Part shown: in pieces, positions 22,351 to 39,226 of the stretch
Numbering within the stretch: position 1 is the first letter of the stretch
How the letters are laid out: the number at the start of each line of letters is the position of its first letter
DNA from: Amoebidium appalachense
Taxonomy: Eukaryota > Ichthyosporea
Reading direction: 5' to 3'
Length of the DNA: 64,000 bases
NCBI GenBank assembly: GCA_963693365.1
Contig: CAVNZM010000009.1
Location: 4,402,001-4,466,000, forward strand
Translations under genes and position numbers: made by a program
The notes under the pieces: generated by a model
What the model was told of the DNA's origin: nothing
Databases searched by the model: none
The model's input: only the letters and a program-made list of their open reading frames with translations

Positions 22351-23748
22351 ATGGAGCCTGAACCCCCCTTTTCGCCGGTCGCCGGGCTGAGTGCAACCTT
22401 CGCCCAGGCTCTTGTTTTTGGCCCCCTCGGCAAGCTCAAGGATGCCACCGTCAGCAAGTTCACCCAGTGGCGCGGCCAAGTTATGGATCCGCAGGATGAG
22501 ATAGACCCAGAGTTTCTCGACGCTCTGCCCCCCTGTGTGATGGAGTGGCAAGACCCTATTGTGATGGATGAAGTGTTCTACGACGCTCCTGCGGCCAGGG
22601 CTTCTCAGGTTCCTGAAGTGTGTGCTGCTGCTGCAGCTATGATGGAGAAGCTCAAGCTTCCTCAACTCTCCAAGGCTGATAACGTGTTTGAATGGTACCG
22701 TCTCATCGATCGCATCGCCAAGCTGTCCCCCGACACTTCCCTGGCCCAGTGGCAAGTCATGATTCTGCAGAGTGTGAACCGGGCAAGTGGTGATCCTCGT
22801 GTGTTGGAGATGGCTACCCTCCTTGACGACTACATGGACCCTGACAACGACAAGAAGACGGTGCCGGTTCGTGCCCTCAGCATTGACGGAGAGGAGCGTT
22901 CGGAGGCCTCTCTCTTTCACCTGGCTTCTCGGACACCACTGAAGACGACTCGCCCTATGCACAAGGGCAAGGGTGAGATTCTGCAGGTCGAAGTCGAACT
23001 GACGGCGTCTGAGTGGCTGCTGCGTTTCATCGAGAACTACTGGCTGACCAACATTCGGCGTGAATCATATGAGACACAGATCCGGGCCCTCCGTTTCACT
23101 CCCACGTCGGATGCCACGGCTGCCAGTATTGGTGGCCAAGTGACGGCACATACCAACACGTTTCGCCGTCTGCTGGAGTTAGCTGGTTTGAACACCGACG
23201 TCAGCGGTCAAATGCAACGTAGTTTATACAGGAATACGTTTGAGGCAGATGCGCAGTTGTGGGAAATAGCTCAGGCAAATAGCAGGCTCGATGAGGCTCA
23301 GTCAAAAATTATTAACAAGCTCGAGGGTCGTTTCGCTAGTCGGCAGGCGGCCAAGAAAGCGCAGGTCAATAGTGTTTCCACCCCAGGTAACAACGGTAGT
23401 GGTATTGGTGCTCCGGAGATTGCTGCCCTGCAGGCTCAGATAGCTAGCTTATCGGCTCAGGTGGCTGCCTTCCAGGCTGCCGGTGGTAAGGCCAAAAATG
23501 ACCGTCAACCCCGTCGCCCGGCTCCCTATCAGAAAAACGGCAAGCACGGTAGCCAACAGGGTAGTGAGAGACCAGTAGTGCCTATTTCAGATCGAGTTTG
23601 TTTTCATTGTACGGGGATAGGGCATCAGAAACGGGACTGTCCCAACCGAAAATTGCCTAAGACTTTTCCCTCAGCCCCCGAAGGTATTAGGTGGAAAGAC
23701 CATGCTCAGCAGGCGTCGGCTAAAATTTTGGCCGAGCGTCGGCGTTGA
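22351..23748 (+). CDS. gag: Retrotransposon gag (capsid and CCHC zinc knuckle)
   Basis: 465 residues from ATG 22351 (MEPEPPFSPV). The open frame extends upstream to 22303 without a good reason to start there. The helical central part fits a capsid. Near the C terminus is one zinc knuckle with the CX2CX4HX4C spacing (CFHCTGIGHQKRDC), preceded by a basic linker. The protein would assemble particles around element RNA. It ends at TGA 23746-23748 followed by CGG, and the same frame stays open beyond, which suggests stop-codon readthrough into pol. No CDS indel is seen. Confidence 0.88.
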   Translation: MEPEPPFSPVAGLSATFAQALVFGPLGKLKDATVSKFTQWRGQVMDPQDEIDPEFLDALPPCVMEWQDPIVMDEVFYDAPAARASQVPEVCAAAAAMMEKLKLPQLSKADNVFEWYRLIDRIAKLSPDTSLAQWQVMILQSVNRASGDPRVLEMATLLDDYMDPDNDKKTVPVRALSIDGEERSEASLFHLASRTPLKTTRPMHKGKGEILQVEVELTASEWLLRFIENYWLTNIRRESYETQIRALRFTPTSDATAASIGGQVTAHTNTFRRLLELAGLNTDVSGQMQRSLYRNTFEADAQLWEIAQANSRLDEAQSKIINKLEGRFASRQAAKKAQVNSVSTPGNNGSGIGAPEIAALQAQIASLSAQVAAFQAAGGKAKNDRQPRRPAPYQKNGKHGSQQGSERPVVPISDRVCFHCTGIGHQKRDCPNRKLPKTFPSAPEGIRWKDHAQQASAKILAERRR

Positions 23749-26450
23749 CGGGGCACTGAGAGTGGGGTAGAGTATATTGCAGTTGAGGCTATGTGCAGTG
23801 ATAGTGAAATGTCTAAAATCAACGTGTCTTGTTATACAGATACTGTTGAAGTAAATAAGACAATAAATCACTCACGGCCTGGTGCCGTAAATCAGTCAGT
23901 TAAAACTGCTGTGGTGCAATTTACCCCCTCTCTCGTTGAGAATCAGCATGAAGCTAAGTCTTTCCCCCGTTCCCCCCTTTCCCCCCTTTCCCCACACCCC
24001 CCACCCCCCCTTCCTCCCGTCCCCCCCCTTTTCCCCTTCCCCCACCCCCTCCCACCCCCCCACCCCCCTCCCCCCCTTCCAATATTTCTGTGTCGGTGAT
24101 AGAGACTAGTGTGGAAAGTAGTGAAGTGGAAATTTCTGTGTTACAGGAAGTGTTTGCATCTTTAATTCAGCCAGAAGCACGGTTATATGTTCCTGTGGTA
24201 TTGGGTGATGTTCAAATTCATGATGCTCTTTTAGATGGTGGTGCAAACATTAATTGTGTGCATGAAAAAGTTATTTGTAATTTAATGAAGATGGGCGCAC
24301 GTGTTACAATGTTTTCAAATAACTTAGTGAGTGGTGTGAAGACTGCCAATCCTGATGCATCGTTGAATGTGGTGGGCCGGGTCACTCTCCCATGTACCAT
24401 TGGTTCCCACACATTATTTGTCACGTTTGCTGTTTGTGCAAACATGGGTCAGAGTATGATTTTAGGCCGTCCATTTTCAAAGGCACATGTTAAATTGTTA
24501 GATGAAGAATCTAATAAGTTGCATTTGAAGAAGGGTGGTAGTGTACGTTTGCACACGGGTACGGAGGGGTATCAAAGTACTGCACACACTGTCAGCGAAA
24601 TTTGTGTACCTCCCCACAGTCGTGCATTCGTCCGGGTGAACTTAGACAAATTTGCTGTCGTGGCAGATATAGGTGTCTTTGTTCCGGCAGCTAGGTTACT
24701 TCCATTTGTGAGTCCTTCATATAGTAAAGTGGCGGCTGATAAAACAATCATGATCGAAGTAGAAAATCGAAATTTTGATTCAGAATTAGTAATACCTGCT
24801 GGCACGCGATTGGGATATATCGAAGGGCAGCTGCCTTTCGATACAGTTGTTGCAGAAATAGTTATCCCCACCCCCGAGCTACCTTCAGATAAACTTAGTA
24901 ATCCGGAAGCATGTGGCCAGCCCGAGACATCAACACCAACAGGAAGTCGCTCGCCTACGGTTGATGGTGTTTCAGTGTCTGCGGTTACCACGGTGTCTGG
25001 TCATCAGTCCGATGCAGTAGGTGTCAATCCCTCATCCACAGAAAAGGGCCCTTCTAGTGATGATATTGGTAAAGCAGACGGAGTGTGTGCAGGTGAAGGT
25101 GCAAGTAGTAACTGTAACAAGGAGGGTGATTCCGGTGAAGTGAGTCTCCCCTGGGGTATGGTAGATCCAGGTTGGACGGATCAGCAACGTGCCTTAATTC
25201 TTCCCATGTTAAATCGAGTCAAAAATGTATTTCTTAGGCATCCAAAAGATCACGGTTTTGTGAAGGGATATACAGTGGCAATTGATACAGGTGATGCCAG
25301 TCCTGTGGTGATGCCTCAGTATCGAATGGAGCAATCGAAATTAGAGTCAGGTAGGCAAATGATTAGTGAATTTCGAGAAATGCAGATTTTAGAGCCTAGT
25401 AAAAGTCAGTGGCGGTCACCGGTACTTTTAATTAAAAAACCAGACGGGTCCTACAGGATGTGCACAGACCTACGCGGCCTTAACTCTGTCACTAAAAAGG
25501 ATCTCTTTCCCCTTCCCCGTATTGATGAATTACTTGATAGTTTTCATGGCTATAAGTGGTTCTGTGTCCTCGATTTGAAAAATGCATTTTTTCAGTGTCG
25601 GCTTAGGGAAGAGGATAAGGAGAAGACTGCTTTTGCATTCGATGGTGAGTTGTGGCAGTTTACTGTGATGCCCCAAGGTCTTGTGCATGCACCTGCAAAT
25701 TTGTGTCGTATTATGCGCGATATCTTGCTGTTATGTGGCTCACCGATCTGGTTTTTGATTGGTGAGGCTGGATGGCATTCCTGTCCCACAATCACGGCTA
25801 CGAAATTGCTTTGGTATAAAAGCAATTCGGTAGGTCAGTTCATCTGGGGAATGATTGCCGGTAATGGTGATCTGGCACAATAAATGGTTGCGCCTTTCAA
25901 TGACGTACACCAGCCCGCCACATAGTAACAGTAAGCCAAGCTCCCAAAAGAGCGACCGCGAGCCGGACACGACAAGCTACACCCCCTCTGGGTCTTTCGT
26001 GCCCATGGAGTCGAGTCAGGAGACTCTAGCTTGTCCTTTGCGGGAGGGGATTGTTATGTGGCTCACCGATCTGGTTTTTGATTGGTGAGGCTGGATGGCA
26101 TTCCTGTCCCACAATCACGGCTACGAAATTGCTTTGGTATAAAAGCAATTCGGTAGGTCAGTTCATCTGGGGAATGATTGCCGGTAATGGTGATCTGGCA
26201 CAATAAATGGTTGCGCCTTTCAATGACGTACACCAGCCCGCCACATAGTAACAGTAAGCCAAGCTCCCAAAAGAGCGACCGCGAGCCGGACACGACACTT
26301 GCGTCCGTGTTTATCGTATACGGCGTGTTATATGGATGACGCATGTGTCAAAGGGAGAACGTTTGAAGAATTAGTTTCTAATTGTGAAAAAGTGTTCTCT
26401 GTGTTGGAAGCTGCTGGTATGAAAGTGAGTGGTAAAAAGACCATAGTGGG
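23749..26450 (+). pseudogene. pol: Retrotransposon pol fragment (protease, reverse transcriptase), interrupted and truncated
   Basis: Directly follows gag in the same frame to about 24099. After a C-rich tract (23966-24080) the frame continues one base out of phase to 25728. A retropepsin active site is visible (LLDGGANINCV, near 24230-24262), with Gly in the usual Ser/Thr place. Reverse transcriptase motifs follow: KKPDGSYRMCTDLRGLN, VLDLKNAFFQC and VMPQGLVHAPA. The gene is split by the TRIM at 25729-26297. Its YMDD catalytic motif lies beyond, at 26329-26340, and removing the TRIM plus one target copy (574 bp) puts that motif back in frame. It stops near a second insertion at 26451. RNase H and integrase are absent. 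A Ty3-like origin is likely. Confidence 0.85.
25729..26297 (+). mobile_element. Intact TRIM: two 246-bp LTRs, 77-bp interior, 5-bp TSD
   Basis: LTRs at 25729-25974 and 26052-26297 appear identical and have TG...CA ends (TGTTATGTGG ... GACACGACA). Each LTR has a TATA box (ggtataaaag) and an AATAAA signal. The 77-bp interior ends in a polypurine tract (gcgggagggga) directly before the 3' LTR. The target duplication CTTGC lies at 25724-25728 and 26298-26302. It has no coding capacity, so it must be moved in trans. No tRNA-type TGG primer site follows the 5' LTR. The interior starts agctacacc. LTR identity indicates recent insertion. Confidence 0.93.
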
Positions 26451-26705
26451 GGTGTAGCTTGTCGTGTCCGGCTCGCGGTCGCTCTTTTGGGAGCTTGGCT
26501 TACTGTTACTATGTGGCGGGCTGGTGTACGTCATTGAAAGGCGCAACCATTTATTGTGCCAGATCACCATTACCGGCAATCATTCCCCAGATGAACTGAC
26601 CTACCGAATTGCTTTTATACCAAAGCAATTTCGTAGCCGTGATTGTGGGACAGGAATGCCGTCCAGCCTCACCAATCAAAAACCAGATCGGTGAGCCACA
26701 TAACA
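26451..26705 (-). mobile_element. Single TRIM LTR plus 9 nt of interior, 5-bp TSD
   Basis: LTR at 26460-26705 in inverted orientation. Adjoining it, at 26451-26459, is ggtgtagct, the complement of the first 9 nt of the TRIM interior. GTGGG flanks the whole 255-bp unit (26446-26450 and 26706-26710). A normal solo LTR from recombination would not keep interior bases on one side only. Confidence 0.8.
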
Positions 26706-26749
26706 GTGGGTGTGTAGAATAGCCAAACTTTTCCTGCGAAAGTGATGGC

Positions 26750-27060
26750 GCGTTGCTGTGAGGTTAGATCCAAATTTACGGTAAGCTCTGCAACAGTTTT
26801 GGGCGACCCATGTGTGTGGTTGGCATTGCCAGAAATGGGTTTTCCAGCCCACCTTCTTGTGGTTCACCTCGGCGGATATGGTGCACCATGACCTACGCAG
26901 GTCATGAGTGTGCAAGAAACCGTTGGCAGGTCACCCAACCTCTACTGAGAGAACAGTGCTTCAAGTGCAGTGTGATTTGGAGGTGTGCGATTGTGGGACT
27001 AAAAACCCCGGGGCCTCTGCCAGGCTTCCATGATGCCGGGACATCAATATCTCAGCACAT
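26750..27060. repeat. Dispersed repeat C, copy 2
   Basis: Diverged copy with ttgggcgaccca, gtgcaccatgac, ggtcacccaac, cagtgcttcaagtgcag and gcgattgtgggact in the family order. See copy 1. Confidence 0.55.
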
Positions 27061-27122
27061 AATCTTTCTGCAAAGTGTTCAATTATCATGCATATAATGC
27101 TCCGTGCTTCTAACCTCAATGA

Positions 27123-27310
27123 TCAAAAATGCCCAGTGGCACGGTGACACGAGCGACGGTCAATGCCATTGCCTGTTCTATCTGCTTTTCGCGTCATACG
27201 TGAAGGCTTTATGTCTACATACAGATGCCCTCCGGCAAAATGAATTCGAATCCCCCTCGGAGTCCCAAGATGTGTACTGACATGCTCTATTTGTTGCCGT
27301 TGCAGGGGGG
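27123..27310 (-). CDS. Candidate 3'-terminal exon, unknown protein
   Basis: A minus-strand frame ending in TGA at 27123 encodes about 60 residues, including LGTPRGIRIHFAGGHLYVD and a basic tail. It emerges from a C-rich tract that could serve as a pyrimidine tract. No upstream exon or family was recognised. The plus strand of the same stretch contains gaattcgaatccc, which also resembles a pol III B box, so the coding call is weak. Confidence 0.3.
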
Positions 27311-27720
27311 CGGGGTGGGGGAAGGGGCAGGGGGATGGGGGAGGGGGAGGGGGAGGGGGGGGAGGGGGGGGGATGGAGAAGATCCAGAAGGGGGGGTGGA
27401 AACGGGGGACATTTGTGCACGCAGATAATTCCGGGGGTGGGGTGGGGGGGAGGGGGTGGGGGGGGGGAGAGGGAGAGGGGGAGGGAGGAGGGGGGGGGGG
27501 GGGGGGGAGGGGGGGAGGCGGGGGGACGGGGCGAGGGGGAGGAGGGGAGTCTCTCTCTCCCTGTATGTGCCCCCCGGTGCACTCATGCGCACGTGGGAGA
27601 GGATCTGCAATTGTGCCTAATAGTATAGTATGAAGGGGGTGACTGTGGGGTGGGGTTGAAATTCCGGGGGGGGGGGGGAGGGGGGGGGGGGGGGGGGGGG
27701 TTGTGGTCTGTAACATGAGA
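27303..27720. repeat. G-rich purine tract
   Basis: Long G/A-rich block with G runs at 27490-27507 and 27667-27700. Frames across it are low-complexity artefacts. Confidence 0.85.
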
Positions 27721-27827
27721 TACAAGTTCTATAGCTAATTGTTCATAATCATTAATAACGTAATCATTGTGTATGTATGTACTGTGTCAATGATTCTATC
27801 ACTCAGAAATATGACGGGGAAAAACTT

Positions 27828-28069
<242 letters not shown>

Positions 28070-28084
28070 TTTGCTGCAGCAGTA

Positions 28085-28420
28085 AGATGGGGACAACCTC
28101 TTTTGTTGTGTGGACAAACGGTCTGCCCCCACATGCATTGAAGGGATTGCTGCGGACTGTGCATCATTGCACCACATGGCCGCAGCCATATGTGTGCAAC
28201 AAGCCATCAGAGGTTGCCCAAACCTTGCTGCAGCTGACCAGTCATGATGTCAAGTGTGCCTTGATTTAGTGACGTGTGATTGTGGGAGAGAATAACTTAG
28301 GCGGTCCTACATATTAGCTTCGTTTGGACTTTCTGCTTTATGACCATGTGGATCAAATTGAATATCCGTGTGTCTGGCTTCTAAAACAAATGATAAAGCC
28401 ATCTGGTCACCGTCGCATAA
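28085..28420. repeat. Dispersed repeat C, copy 3
   Basis: Matches copies at 20860 and 26750: ggtctgcccccacat, gttgcccaaacc, gattgtggga, then ccgtgtgtct and gccatctggtcaccgt. Confidence 0.6.
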
Positions 28421-28698
28421 CTAATGGCCAACACAACAAGTACTGTATGTGCACTAAACAAAATGACTGATTGTACTCAAGGAATCTCAAAATCAGGTAG
28501 ATACGACGGCGTTTTAAACTACACACTTTGTGTAAGCATGTGCGATTATGATATTCAGCATTCTAAGGGTCGATGCCACGTGCACGTGGGTGGTTGGGTG
28601 GGTGGGGGGGTTGGGGGGGGGGGGGGGGAGAAGGGGGGGGGGGGGGGGGGGGAGTAAGTCGGAGAGGGCCGGGAAAGGGGGGAGGGAGTGAGGGAGGG
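28421..28698. other. Unique sequence then G-rich tract
   Basis: Nothing recognised at 28421-28580. G-rich 28585-28700. Confidence 0.5.
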
Positions 28699-29075
28699 CC
28701 CAACCATATCGGCAGAGTCACTGGCCATGGCAGCTTGCTCTAAGTATAATTAATCTGTAAAAGCAGAATTATTCTGCTCTGCTATGAGCAGAACCTTTCT
28801 GCTTTAAGCAGAATATTTGTTCTGCAAAAAGTAGATTTATTCTGCCCACAGCAGCAGGATGAATTGTTCGAACTTCTGAGAACATATCTGCTTTGCTTTT
28901 TGCCGAATAATTATTATTATAATTCTGCCCTTATTCTGCCCTAAGACAGCAGAATAACTCTGCTTTTGTTGAATAATTCTCCTTCTAGCAGAATAATTCT
29001 GCTTTTAGCAGAGTAGTTGTGCCTTTAGCAGAATAATCCTGATCGGGGCAAGTTGACTCTGCCGATGTGGTTGGG
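28699..29075. mobile_element. MITE with 22-bp TIRs and internal palindrome array
   Basis: The terminal inverted repeats at 28699-28720 and 29054-29075 differ at one position (core atcggcagagtca). The interior is a chain of AGCAGAATTATTCTGCT-like 17-mers, each itself palindromic, separated by short linkers (for example about 28760, 28795, 28945, 28985 and 29030). There is no ORF. Target duplication is not evident. A diverged relative is at 10700-11067. Confidence 0.75.
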
Positions 29076-29087
29076 GCGTGCCAGTGG

Positions 29088-29205
29088 AGATGACAATACA
29101 ATGCACAGGGTGTGTGTACAGGAAATTTTAAGGGGGACGGAGGTCAAGACAGGCTGGCGACATGGCAGGCAGCAAGCATGCAGAGGGGGGTGGACATCAC
29201 ACACG
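29088..29205. repeat. Dispersed repeat E, copy 2
   Basis: Starts 12 bp beyond the MITE. It shares its order of landmarks with 20043-20150. Followed by CA-rich sequence. Confidence 0.6.
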
Positions 29206-29280
29206 CACACACACACGGACGCACGCACACACGGACGCACGCAGAGCCACACACGCGCACGCACCTGACACATACACACA

Positions 29281-29330
<50 letters not shown>

Positions 29331-29489
29331 CACACACACACACGTTGAATACTGAGTACTGTAGTTTAACGGCATTTTATATTGCACACTTCTATTAGCA
29401 CTAGCAGGTGCACTTGTGGTTTTCGCATTGAGTCTTGGGTGGGTGGTGTTACAGGGGTTTTTCTTTTGTTGGGCCGGGCCTCCGGGGGG

Positions 29490-29530
<41 letters not shown>

Positions 29531-30100
29531 CATTGTACTGTTTTTCTAAAGGCAAAGGTTGTCTCTAGATCTCTCGACTGCAAGTCGGCTTTGAGTATGT
29601 GAGAGCAAACACGTATGCACCAAATTCGTGCCGATGCATGAATGGGCTTGAAAACGTGCAAAGATGCTCCAACTCGTGCGTTTTTATGAGTATGGTCATT
29701 ATCATGTGTCACCCTTGGCTGGTTTTATCTTCTTGCTCTTTATTCTGGAATGTATGTTTGAAAACGAAAGCTACGGAAGAAAACCCATAAGATAGAACAT
29801 CTAAAACTAAAGCAGAATTGTATAAAGATGATTTTTCTTTGTGTTAACGTGAATGTGTGGGTTGAAAATGCGACAAGTTTCAGATGTCTGCCTTCAGATT
29901 ATATGACACTTTACACACCTACACCACCTTCAAGAGGATGAACCCCAAATATGAACGTAGGCTTACAGTGAGAACTATATGCAATATTGTTGACCCGAAA
30001 CACAGTAAACACCTACTCTACAGCGTACAATATGACCATATCTCACGGTGAAAATACTACTATGCACACATGACCAACTTCAAATCCATCCTGAGTTCAC
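29206..30100. other. CA tract, G run, then unique sequence
   Basis: CA-rich 29206-29345 with (CA)n at 29279-29327, and a G run 29486-29527. 29530-30100 is ordinary sequence with no coding signal found. Confidence 0.6.
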
Positions 30101-30153
30101 GTGAAACCGAATAGATTCTAAGAGTTCGAATCACCAGTCAGGTCCACTTCATT

Positions 30154-30189
<36 letters not shown>

Positions 30190-30298
30190 CCACCACCACC
30201 ACCACGCGCATGAAACCAACAGACTCTACGAGTTCGAATCATAGCAGCCAAATCCCACTTGAATGCTCCGCCCCCCCCCCCCCCCCCCCCCCCCCCTC
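30101..30298 (+). repeat. Two B-box-bearing short repeats, each ending in poly(C)
   Basis: Two related units, about 30101-30187 and 30204-30298. Each contains gaaacc.a..aga.tcta and then gagttcgaatca, and ends in a C run (32 nt and about 27 nt). GAGTTCGAATC matches the tRNA T-loop / pol III B box. No A box or full tRNA fold was recognised, so these are better read as SINE-like fragments than as tRNAs. Confidence 0.5.
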
Positions 30299-30412
30299 CC
30301 TCCCTCCCTCCCCATCCCTTCCCCTCTTCCTCCCTCCCTACCCCTTTCAAACCTTTCCCTCCCCTCCACCCTTCACCTGCCTTCTCCCCCCCTCCCCCCC
30401 CCCCCTCCCTCC

Positions 30413-36199
<5,787 letters not shown>

Positions 36200-36250
36200 G
36201 GTGGTGTGTGTCTGTGTGTGTGTGGGTGTGGGTGGGTGGGTGGGGGAAGA

Positions 36251-36291
<41 letters not shown>

Positions 36292-36620
36292 GGAGAGGGG
36301 GTGGGTGGGTGGGGCAGGGAAAGGGGGGGGGGGGTGTGTGTGTGGGGGAGGGGGGAGGGGGGGGGGGGGGGGAGAGGGGTAGGGTGTGTATGTGTGTTGG
36401 GGGGGGGGGGTGTTAGTGCATGCGACATGTGAATACACCCCCCGCCCTCTGCACACTGGAGAGTCACACTGGAGAGTAAGGGGGAGGGGGGGGAGGGGGG
36501 GGGGGGGAGGGGAGGTAATGAATGTTAAACGGTGTATTTGGTTGGGTGGGTAGGTGGTTGGGTATTTGTTTCGAGGGCGGGGGGGGGGGGGGGGGGGGGG
36601 GGGAGGGGGGGGGGGGGGGA

Positions 36621-36655
<35 letters not shown>

Positions 36656-38681
36656 TCTGGATGATGAAGAAGATAAGAAGGATGTGGGAAGGCTGCTACA
36701 GTTGTTCAGGGCTTGAAGGGCAACCGAAGACCGAGAGTGCACGTTGTGGAGGTAGGACCAGAAAAAACGCTTGGCAGGGACAAGCTCAAAAGAGATCTTG
36801 GAGAAAATCGAAAACATAAGAGCAGATCACACAGGAAGCATACACTTGCATGAGTGTTGGGGAGAGGGCAGGAAGGAGCGAAGGTGTTGGAGGCTGCGGG
36901 GGGGGGGGGGGGGGGGGGGGGGGAGAGAGAGAGAGAGAGGGGGGGGGGGGAGGGGGGGGGGGGGGGGGGGGGGGGGGAGAGAGAGAAAGAGAGATCAAAC
37001 GGAGATAGAGGCAGAAATCGCCTGTAAGAGTGAAGGCAAAGAACACACGGAAAACAATATCGAGACCATCCCATGGGTGTAGCATGCGCATATGCAACCA
37101 AAAAAGCTTTATAAGATCCACTGTTGACGATCTACTGTTGAAGCTTTCATCGAACGCAGAAGTGTAGAGGCTTTTTTTTTTTTCTTTTTTTTTTTTGGTG
37201 TGGGGGGGGGGGGGGGGGAGGGGGGGGGGGACCGCACCACATTACAAGTTAGCAGAACGTGCACACCTAAAAAAAAAGATCCTGTGATAGTGAAAAAGCC
37301 TAAACTATTGCTGCCATTTCTTTCAAGGGAATTAAAGGCCATTTCGAGTATATGCACACAGCCGAGAATGGCAGTGATGCACACAAACAGAGGTGAAAGG
37401 GCAAGCAAATGCATGATGTCCAGTCTTCTAGGATGCCGGGGGGGAAACCAGCACAAACGAGGTGGAAATAAGGAAGAACCCCCAAGCATGCAGACAAGCG
37501 TGGTGACTTTTTAAAACCTCAACGACCGGAAAGCAAGCATGAGATCCAGAGAAAGTATATAGAGACATATGCTCCTTTACCAGCTCATCACAGAAACCAC
37601 AAGAAATAAGGATAGCAAGACCGCCTGCACAGCTTAAGGGATTTCAAAAGAAATTAAAACAACCGCCATAGTTTTCGCGCAAACGAAGTGAAGTTGCGAA
37701 AGGGATGTCAAAGCAAGCGTCACTTTCGCAAAGATTGTAAGCAAGCATACCGAGATCCCTAACCATACAGAAGCAGAAACCTCTTCAACATTCACAAGCC
37801 AACCACCCGTGTACAAGAAAAGAATAACAGCGATCAAACTCTCACCTGCGAGGTCTGTTTTACAGTAGCTGAAAGATAATCAGCTTGCCAGCGGTTTCTC
37901 TTACTCCCACAGTAGATCCTTGCCTTGAGGATGTGCTCCTCGGTTCAGCCCCTCTGCTCGTCTGGTTTCCTCCTTTCGTAAACCTTGACATTCACTACCA
38001 AACACGAAGCAGTAAGTATAAACGGACACCTGCCAGCGTTGTATTGCTCAAGTTTTTTTTTTTAACTCCTAACCATGACGTTCATTAGTGATTTGGTACA
38101 TCATCAGTACACAGAGCCTGAACACAGAATTTTGTAAACAAAGCAACGTCGAACAGTTCTTGTTTCCTGTTTCTGTGCATGCCGGTGCACCGTTGCAGCA
38201 GCATTCTAACCAATTTTTGTATACTTGATAAATTGAGTTTACCATTTTAGACTATTCCGAGTCCCCGGGAGTCACTGGCCGGAGCTCCCCATGGCCAGGC
38301 CAAAAAATTATAAAAAATTACAGAAATAGTGTGTTGGTGCTGGTACTGATATGATATTGGATATGTATCATACAGTAAGAGAGCCACATGCACAAATTTA
38401 AAGCCCAATTCGTCATGTTTGCAAAGCTTACCTGTAGTAGGGCATAGTTCGGTACCTCTACATATATGGCCAAGGTCAACTTGAAACTACAATTGCAACA
38501 CAGAAATTATTTGCCCAATTTTGGCAAGTAGGCTGGCTGAAGTATGTAATGGCTTCGAGTGGCTTGAGTCTCAGTTGTGGACCTTACTGGTTTATGGGAT
38601 TATGTCACACGGACTGCAATATTTTCCACCCTATAACCACAACTGTTTGCCAACCAACCAGACATTTCTTTCCCTCTTCTC
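36200..38681. other. Upstream of PH-TIPE gene: G-rich block then unique sequence
   Basis: 36205-36660 and 36898-36977 are G/GT-rich with G runs up to 40 nt. T run and G run at 37171-37230. 37230-38680 is ordinary sequence. A 104-codon plus-strand frame (37200-37514) starts in the G run and is not supported by any domain. No gene was recognised. Confidence 0.5.
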
Positions 38682-38934
38682 CCCCCCCCCCCCCCCCCCC
38701 CCCCCTGTGGTGCGCAATTGATTGGAGAGGTGGGCTTTTTTGGGAGGGAGGGGGGGGGGGGGGGGGGGGGGGAGGGGGGGGGATAATAAAGGACGATCTG
38801 AATAACTTCATACGGCACATGTTCTTTTGCTTTGCCAAGAGCTCTCGAGCAAGGGGTGGCGTGATTTGTGGTGGTTGAGGGGGTACTGACTTCGTAGAGT
38901 TATTTGTGTGTGTGTGTGTGTGTTTGTGTGCGTA

Positions 38935-38965
<31 letters not shown>

Positions 38966-39026
38966 TGGATGAAGCTATGTGGTGCGTAATTGCAATTGAG
39001 GGAAGAGGTGGTTTTTTTTTTTTTTT

Positions 39027-39070
<44 letters not shown>

Positions 39071-39186
39071 AATGCTTACATAAATTCGTACAGCACATAA
39101 TTTTGCTTTGCCGAGAGCTCCCGAGGTGGGGATTTAAGGGTGGCGTATATTGCCATAGGTGGCTTATGTTGCCTTTTTTCTTTTTT

Positions 39187-39226
<40 letters not shown>

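Noticed and set aside
30126-30240. tRNA genes, suggested by gagttcgaatc
   Set aside because: No acceptor stem, D arm or anticodon arm could be fitted. Treated as SINE-like B-box repeats.
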